Assembly: GCA_016721015.1 (NCBI GenBank)
Contig: JADKJL010000012.1
Coordinates: 558,001 to 622,000 of the forward strand
Origin: Lysobacterales bacterium
GTDB taxonomy: Bacteria; Pseudomonadota; Gammaproteobacteria; Xanthomonadales; Rhodanobacteraceae
DNA: 64,000 bases
Direction of reading: 5' to 3'
Shown here: piece after piece, positions 63,657 to 64,000 of the stretch
Numbering within the stretch: position 1 is the first letter of the stretch
Layout: every line of letters begins with the position of its first letter
Made by a program: the position numbers and the translations under genes
The notes under the pieces: model-generated
What the model was told of the DNA's origin: nothing
Databases searched by the model: none
The model's input: the letters and a program-made list of their open reading frames with translations, nothing else

Positions 63657-64000
63657 TCAAGCCTGCTTGATCGTGCCCTTGGGCAACACGGTCGTGATTG
63701 CGCTCTTCTGCAGCTTGACGCTGATCTTGTCGGCGATTTCGAGAGTCACGAAGGTCTCGGAAATGTCCTCGATCCGACCGAGCAGGCCGCCGTTGGTCAA
63801 CACTTCATCGCCCTTGGCCAGGGCCGCGACCATCGCGCGCGCTTCCTTGGCTCGCTTCATCTGCGGACGGATCAGCATGAAGTAGAACACGCCGAAAATC
63901 AGCAGCATCGGCCAGATGCCGGTAAGGAATTCATCAGCGGGTCCGGTGCTGGCGCGGCTGTAGCGGCCTGCGCGTAGGCGGAACTGATCAGAAAATCCAT
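63657..64000 (-). pseudogene. yajC: Preprotein translocase subunit YajC with apparent frameshift
   Basis: YajC is a small membrane partner of SecDF. The C-terminal frame (from ATG 63908) gives MLLIFGVFYFMLIRPQMKRA and GDEVLTNGGLLGRIEDISE, unmistakable YajC. The normal N-terminus is found in another frame: the last three bases of the window are the ATG of MDFLISSAYAQAATAAPAPD. The two frames join around 63935-63944; adding one G in GACCCGCTGATGAA would give ..PDPADEFLTGIWPM. Either a one-base deletion in this genome or a sequence error. If real, translation could still start at 63908 and keep the membrane helix but lose the first ~30 residues. Confidence 0.8.

Overview
The window reads as chromosomal DNA of a GC-rich gammaproteobacterium, most likely of the Xanthomonadales/Lysobacterales (Rhodanobacteraceae- or Dokdonella-like). 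Three things point there: the gene order kdsC-lptCAB-rpoN-hpf-ptsN-hprK-rapZ-EIIA(Man)-ptsH-ptsI, the split B12-dependent ribonucleotide reductase (nrdJa/nrdJb), and dense REP-type palindromes of the form GTGGGAGCGACTTCAGTCGC. The taxon is inferred from gene content, not from a marker-gene search.

Layout. 1-9630: LPS export genes (kdsC fragment, lptC, lptA, lptB), sigma-54, ribosome hibernation factor, and a regulatory PTS chain (ptsN, hprK, rapZ, EIIA-Man, ptsH, ptsI). A 165-bp palindromic element separates ptsH from ptsI. 9670-15256: a surface-modification-like cluster (2-oxoglutarate/Fe oxygenase, MBOAT acyltransferase, SGNH-like protein, two methyltransferases). 15440-20533 (minus): tsaB, creD, a FUSC-family membrane protein and a secreted class-A-fold serine hydrolase. 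20836-21494: an AbrB/Doc toxin-antitoxin pair. 21716-27521: an unusual accessory locus in which a CadC-type DNA-binding domain is fused to an nSTAND1 NTPase and TPR-like repeats. It is coupled to a small DP-EP-like gene and faces a ComEC-like metallo-beta-lactamase lipoprotein and an unknown protein. 27667-31012: an EthD-like gene, a MITE-like element with IS50-type ends, and a lower-GC two-gene cassette (PIN-like protein plus coiled-coil membrane protein).

31038-36213 (minus): nrdJb, a lysine/alanine-rich histone-H1-like gene with an apparent frameshift, and nrdJa. nrdJa carries a 375-residue intein with a LAGLIDADG endonuclease placed immediately before the catalytic cysteine. 36721-42726: a DegP/DegQ protease, gyrA, a GtrA-family protein and mtnA. 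42771-44758: REP arrays surrounding a REP-associated tyrosine transposase (RAYT) whose own C-terminus is written in REP sequence. 44771-53459: recC-recB-recD with ATGA couplings. 53639-58509: a secreted unknown protein, a spermidine-synthase-like protein, an exported agmatine-deiminase/peptidylarginine-deiminase-fold enzyme, and kbl. 58538-59608: a 167-bp tandem repeat array. 59671-64000: an rRNA pseudouridine synthase and the secF, secD, yajC translocase genes. yajC shows an apparent one-base frameshift near its N-terminus.

No tRNA, rRNA or CRISPR array was recognised. The best candidates for undescribed biology are the CadC-nSTAND1-TPR locus with its divergent metallo-hydrolase, and the low-GC PIN-like/coiled-coil pair beside nrdJb. 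The intein in nrdJa and the RAYT/REP domain are the strongest mobile-DNA signals. Single-base frameshifts in two otherwise intact genes may be sequence errors.
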